Below, piece by piece: positions 51,501 through 54,095 of a stretch of DNA of 54,095 nt. The stretch covers positions 1 to 54,095 of the forward strand of contig JASJCJ010000019.1 in assembly GCA_030066045.1 (NCBI GenBank). The letters run 5' to 3'. The first letter of the stretch is position 1, and each line of letters opens with the position of its first letter. A program made the position numbers and the translations under genes. The notes beneath the pieces are model-generated. The model searched no databases, was not told the origin of the DNA, and saw nothing but the letters and a program-made list of their open reading frames with translations. This DNA is from Calothrix sp. MO_167.B12 (GTDB lineage: Bacteria; Cyanobacteriota; Cyanobacteriia; Cyanobacteriales; Nostocaceae).

Positions 51501-53256
51501 ATTGTGGCAAATTTAAATCAGTAATTAACTTAACAGTTTCCTCCTGCCATTGTGATTTAACTTCCCCTGCTAACCTTGCACCTAACTGCCAATCTATCGC
51601 TAACGCCAACTTAACCACATGCACTGCTTGAGATTGCTTCTCTACCAACTGCATCATCAATGCAATAGGTTCCGTCCACTTCAAATAATTCAAATAATCC
51701 CACTGCAATTGCTCATCACTGAGATTTGGTAACACCTGCAATAACCTTTCCGCAGCGTAATATTCTTGTAGCAGTTGATGGCGAAACTCGATTTGATTGT
51801 CCGTTCCCACTTGAATGAGATGATGCTTAAGCAAATCATCTAACCATGCTTCCGCATCCCTTGGCTGATGATAATCTTGCTGTTTGAGAAACTGCGTCAA
51901 AATATCCCTAGCGTGTTGCTTGGGAATAGCAACCACAATCTCCGTTGTTGAGAAACCTAACCCCCCAGCCCCCTTCCCTACTAGGGAATGGGGAGAATGA
52001 AGCCCCTCTCCTTGCAGGAGAGGAGTTTGGGGTGAGGTTCCCCCCTGCGTCATCACCCAAGCCAAATGCTGTAACAACCGCCTCCACCAACGACGAGATT
52101 CATCTGATACGGGAATATCTTGTTTCAGTTTATTGTCATAAATTTCCGTAAACCGACGAAATACCGAACCCAAATTACCAGGTACTTGATTCTGGTTATC
52201 CACAAACACCGAACAAAGCATCCATAACAGCAGAGGGGTTTCTCCCAACTCCCGCAAACGCCCTGACAACTGCTTTAACATCTCTTCCCCTTGTTCGGGG
52301 AGATACCCACAAACAAACTCCCGCATTTGTTCTTCTGTCAGGGGTTGCATTTGTAGCTTTTTCTCTATTCCTAAGTCACCACCTACCCCCAAATCTCGCG
52401 TAGTGAATACCATTGGTGTGGTGTTGCAGTAGTCTTGGCGAAATTTCTGTAAATCCCCCCGCGCTGCTTCTGATGGTAATTCGTTCACCCCATCCACAAG
52501 TAATAAGAATTGTCCCTGAAACAGCAGTTGCTCGATTTCTTGGGTTGACAACAGTATTTGATGGCGTTTGAGGAAGTCGCGGATTAAATCGAGGATGGAG
52601 GTTTGGTAATAACGCAGTTCTACCAATACGGGAATTTTCTCGCTTTTCCCCATAGTTGATGAGATTGCTTCGTTCCGCTCCGCTTCTCTAGCAATGACAG
52701 CCTTTGGTTGCAACTGATAACTTGCATCATTCTCAATCAGAGCCAGAGGCTCTACATTTTGGTTACCAGGCTGAGCCTGGTAACTAGGTTCTGGAGGCTC
52801 CGCCTCCTGTTTATCACAACTAGTGGAAGTTGTTAGTTGAAACGGACTATTAGCAGAGGATTCAGTCGTCTTGAGACGAATATTTGATGAGATTTCTTCG
52901 TTCCGCTCCGCTTCTCTGGCAATGGCAGGCTGTGCTTTCTTTGCTGACTCCAACAGTAACCTTACCAACGCTGTGGATTTACCGGAACCAGGACGACCTG
53001 TTAATAATACATGGCTGTCAGCATATTTACGTAAACCATCCAGAACTGTTAAACGTTCGGTTTTTTCTTGCTGTTCTTCCCTACTTTCCTTCTCTTGCTT
53101 CAGCGTCTCCACCATCAAATTATGCAGTAGGGGAAATGGCTTTTTTTGCTCATCCCGTTGCTTCCCCACCACATCTGTGAGGGTGTAAATCTTCCACCAT
53201 TCGGCGTAGGTATTACAGATGGATTGTAGATAGGGATTCCAGTTAACCACTGTCAC
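48583..53256 (-). CDS. NACHT NTPase / 20x HEAT repeat / caspase (C14) protein
   Basis: 1557 residues. An N-terminal 75-residue module (YLQSICNTYAEWWKIYTLTD) precedes a NACHT NTPase: Walker A TGRPGSGKST with K93, and Walker B LLLVDGVNELP with D255. Then comes the helical region LLQEYYAAERLLQVL and, from residue 597 to about 1220, twenty tandem HEAT repeats of 31 residues. The C-terminal caspase-like domain (1236-1480) has YYSGHGLL with H1326 and IIDSCHAQG with C1376, both catalytic residues. A beta-rich tail ends the protein. This is a STAND-type sensor with a protease effector; a conflict or programmed cell death role is likely. Repeats have been inserted in frame inside the NTPase part. Confidence 0.92.
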   Translation of the reverse strand: MTVVNWNPYLQSICNTYAEWWKIYTLTDVVGKQRDEQKKPFPLLHNLMVETLKQEKESREEQQEKTERLTVLDGLRKYADSHVLLTGRPGSGKSTALVRLLLESAKKAQPAIAREAERNEEISSNIRLKTTESSANSPFQLTTSTSCDKQEAEPPEPSYQAQPGNQNVEPLALIENDASYQLQPKAVIAREAERNEAISSTMGKSEKIPVLVELRYYQTSILDLIRDFLKRHQILLSTQEIEQLLFQGQFLLLVDGVNELPSEAARGDLQKFRQDYCNTTPMVFTTRDLGVGGDLGIEKKLQMQPLTEEQMREFVCGYLPEQGEEMLKQLSGRLRELGETPLLLWMLCSVFVDNQNQVPGNLGSVFRRFTEIYDNKLKQDIPVSDESRRWWRRLLQHLAWVMTQGGTSPQTPLLQGEGLHSPHSLVGKGAGGLGFSTTEIVVAIPKQHARDILTQFLKQQDYHQPRDAEAWLDDLLKHHLIQVGTDNQIEFRHQLLQEYYAAERLLQVLPNLSDEQLQWDYLNYLKWTEPIALMMQLVEKQSQAVHVVKLALAIDWQLGARLAGEVKSQWQEETVKLITDLNLPQLLSIRLLRISQSEAAVPGLIQLLEHEDSDVRRRAASALEQIKSDAAVPGLIQLLEDEDSYVRYRAASALEQIKSEAAVLGLIQLLEHQNFSVRRSAADALVEIKSEAAVSGLIQLLEHEDSDVRRRAASALVEIKSDAAVPGLIQLLEHQNFSVRRSAADALEQIKSDAAVPGLIQLLEHKDSSMRRSAASALVEIKSDAAVPGLIQLLEDEDSDVRRSAASALEQIKSDAAVPGLIQLLEDEDSDVRRSAASALGEIKSDAAVSGLIQLLKHKDSSVRSSAASALGEIKSDAAVPGLIQLLEDEDYFVRSSAASALGEIKSDAAVPGLIQLLEDEDYFVHYLAADALVKIKSDAAVPGLIQLLEDEDSDVRRSAASALVEIKSDAAVPRLIQLLEDEDSSVRSRAASALGEIKSDAAVPGLIQLLEHKDSSVCSSAASALGEIKSDTAVPRLIQLLEDEDSDVRSRAASALGEIKSDVAVPGLIQLLEHKDSSVCSSAASALGEIKSDAAVPGLIQLLEHKDSSVCSSAASALGEIKSDAAVPGLIQLLEHKDSSVCSSAASALGEIKSDVAVPGLIQLLKDKDDYVHYSAASALVKIKSDAAVTGLIQLLNTNNYLHLNNGKNASQAINALEKIQEHLKYYKPIPKPTMSKSTSHNYALLIGVGECEETKLSLPVTVKDIQALKTLLTDSNLCGYIDDNIHLLHDANATKDAILDNLNWLKQQAENDPEATILVYYSGHGLLHQSGDYYLIPHETDRTEIPDTALPANTFNQALREIPAQRLLVIIDSCHAQGMATSKDDAGNNKRSPIPKGFTQTALPKTIIDDLKQGTGRVVFTSSTGEQLSWVRRDNTMSIYTYHFLEALQGAGNQPGDKVVKVSDFMNYLSKTVPATTQKEYKKEQTPFFDFATEDFPVALLHGGKGLPPQGWEEVKGEAQEKIRGISVQFSHSDVGNVININAEKVDVGGISSRK
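49600..51468 (-). repeat. Twenty 93-bp tandem repeats encoding HEAT units
   Basis: Each unit encodes the pattern S-D-A-A-V-P-G-L-I-Q-L-L-E, then an acidic or His/Lys turn, V-R-R-S-A-A-S-A-L and E-I-K. Units 16, 17 and 18 (about 49795-50073) are almost identical at the DNA level, differing by synonymous or single changes, so copy number probably varies between strains. The last unit is degenerate. Confidence 0.95.
51955..52038 (-). repeat. CTC/GAG palindromic repeat inserted in frame in the NACHT gene
   Basis: Reads ACCTAACCCCCCAGCCCCCT...GGGGTGAGGT on the plus strand, with CCCCTCTCC / GGAGAGG, like the intergenic repeats at 8379 and 11210. It encodes GGTSPQTPLLQGEGLHSPHS followed by LVGKGAGGLG, about residues 405-435, a low-complexity insert absent from the domain pattern around it. 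Confidence 0.85.
52657..52927 (-). repeat. Composite palindromic insert between Walker A and Walker B
   Basis: Two direct copies (52657-52699 and 52884-52927) of a repeat encoding AIAREAERNEEISS / VIAREAERNEAISS flank shorter palindromes, including GTTACCAGGCT G AGCCTGGTAAC (52761-52783) and GGAGGC TCC GCCTCC. The whole segment is in frame and gives about 90 extra residues, roughly 110-200, in the NTPase. Copies of the GAGATTGCTTCGTTCCGCTC type are typical dispersed repeats of cyanobacterial genomes. Confidence 0.85.
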
Positions 53257-53663
53257 AGATTGAAGGCTGTTTTTGGTGAGATTATGGGGAAATTACTGAA
53301 ATTATAGATGAATTAAAAAAGTTTTGGGACTGGAATCTTCCATCGTCAAGGGGAATGAGCGAATTTAGAGTGTTTCACCGCCAGAGAATGGCTCCCCAAC
53401 CTGCGCCATTTTTAATTTTCAAGCTTAGGAAGGTAAATTAAATAATATGCTCCCTCTATAATTCAATACGGTTCAGTTAAGAAAAATAGTAGGTTGGGTG
53501 GAACGAAGTGAAACCCAACAAAAGGCTGACTGACAGTGTTGGGTTTCGTCCCTCAACCCAACCTACGCCAGTTTTAATTTTCAGGCTTAACTGAACGGTA
53601 TTGGTCTATATTTTATATTTGAGATACTCCCACGTAGATGTGCGTTCCCAAAGTTCCCAAATG
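53257..53663. other. Upstream region of the NACHT/caspase gene with a nested repeat
   Basis: Contains the composite element 53465-53602. The 200 bases upstream of the start at 53256 should hold the promoter of the NACHT gene. No gene was recognised. Confidence 0.55.
53465..53602. mobile_element. Nested MITE-like element
   Basis: Outer arms AATACGGTTCAGTTAAG (53465-53481) and CTTAACTGAACGGTATT (53586-53602) pair at 16 of 17 positions. Inside, 53489-53566 is a complete GTAGGTTGGGT...AACCCAACCTAC element with an internal ACCCAACA/TGTTGGGT pair. This is a small element inserted in, or carried by, another. Confidence 0.8.
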
Positions 53664-54095
53664 TTAAGCCTTCAGCCCTTCCAACCAAGTGTATAAATCA
53701 GCCATACTGCTAAAATCAAGCAATGCTTCCCCAAGATTTTCCAACTGTTCAACAGGGAGAGATTCAACCTGTTGGCGCACCTGTTGCGGTAATTCTCCCA
53801 CCCGTCGAGTTAACTGACGGAGAACAAGATATTTTTCCCTTTGTAACCCTTCTTTTATCCCTTCTTCCTTAATTTCCCGATAAACTCGCGTTTCTTGGAG
53901 TGTAATCCCTAACATCTGTTCTACCTCCCGTTGACTTTTATCTTCAAATTTGTACACCATAATCGTTGTGATTAACTCCATTATGGCGCGATTCGCTGGT
54001 TGAGCTTCTGACTGTTGATTTCTTGCAAGTAAATACTTGGCTTGTTCTACTGCTTGCTCATCTTCAATTGTTGTCAATACCATCAATGCTACCCA
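53664..54095 (-). CDS. Rpn-family/DUF4351 protein, C-terminal part
   Basis: The frame is open to the window edge (WVALMVLTTIEDEQAVEQAK), so the N-terminal half is outside. The visible 144 residues have the linker of Rpn-family (PD-(D/E)XK, recombination-promoting nuclease/putative transposase) proteins, MELITTIMVYKFEDKSQREVE and EQMLGITLQETRVYREI, followed by a C-terminal DUF4351-like helical pair LTRRVGELPQQVRQQVESLP / LENLGEALLDFSSMADLYTW. These are common accessory genes in Nostocales. Nuclease activity cannot be judged, because the catalytic domain is not visible. Confidence 0.8.
   Translation of the reverse strand, partial: WVALMVLTTIEDEQAVEQAKYLLARNQQSEAQPANRAIMELITTIMVYKFEDKSQREVEQMLGITLQETRVYREIKEEGIKEGLQREKYLVLRQLTRRVGELPQQVRQQVESLPVEQLENLGEALLDFSSMADLYTWLEGLKA

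Overview
This window comes from a filamentous, heterocyst-forming cyanobacterium (Nostocales). The reasons are: abundant HIP1 octamers (GCGATCGC), an uptake hydrogenase (hupS/hupL) interrupted at the known heterocyst rearrangement site, heptanucleotide tandem repeats, cyanobacterial families (DUF2808, cyanobacterial PEP-CTERM proteins, pentapeptide-repeat and NACHT/caspase proteins) and many small palindromic repeats. Base composition is AT-rich. The exception is a GC-rich palindrome island at 16195-16920.

Region 1 (1-3221) appears to lie inside a hupL excision element. It carries the 3' end of a trehalose-phosphatase gene, an unrecognised membrane-anchored protein, a broken Phd/Doc-like module abutting a ParE/RelE-like module, and an orphan DUF433 antitoxin between 174-bp direct repeats. 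The right edge is a 16-bp site inside hupL. Region 2 (3132-9000) holds the 5' segment of hupL, a decayed IS200/IS605 element, hupS, and, after a 1.5-kb gap, a divergent set resembling the first genes of the Nostoc extended hyp operon: a TPR protein, two small membrane proteins and a NifU-C-like protein lacking the usual cysteines. The hyp genes themselves do not follow.

Region 3 (9-18 kb) has a pentapeptide-repeat membrane protein, a PEP-CTERM protein with a coiled coil, several conserved unknowns and many MITE-like repeats. Region 4 (19-37.8 kb) is mostly housekeeping and envelope genes: tmk, DUF2808, a zinc metalloprotease ending in poly-Asp, a Nudix hydrolase, type 2 IPP isomerase (fni), sppA, a DUF1400/alpha-beta hydrolase, a DMT exporter, a HAD hydrolase, a VOC protein, a site-2 protease, an ATP/ADP-translocase-like protein with HEAT repeats plus a cNMP-binding protein, and a secreted unknown. 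Convergent gene ends are often separated only by minisatellites.

Region 5 (37.9-42.8 kb) has a tnpB remnant, a peptidoglycan-binding protein, cobB/cbiA (its last codons come from a MITE) and a metallophosphoesterase. Region 6 (43.5-48.2 kb) is a complete Tn3-family transposon with perfect 46-bp inverted repeats, a tyrosine recombinase and a zinc-ribbon XRE regulator. Region 7 (48.6-54.1 kb) encodes a 1557-residue NACHT / 20x HEAT / caspase protein, whose NTPase domain has taken up dispersed palindromic repeats in frame, followed by the C-terminal part of an Rpn/DUF4351-type protein.

No tRNA, rRNA or CRISPR array was recognised.
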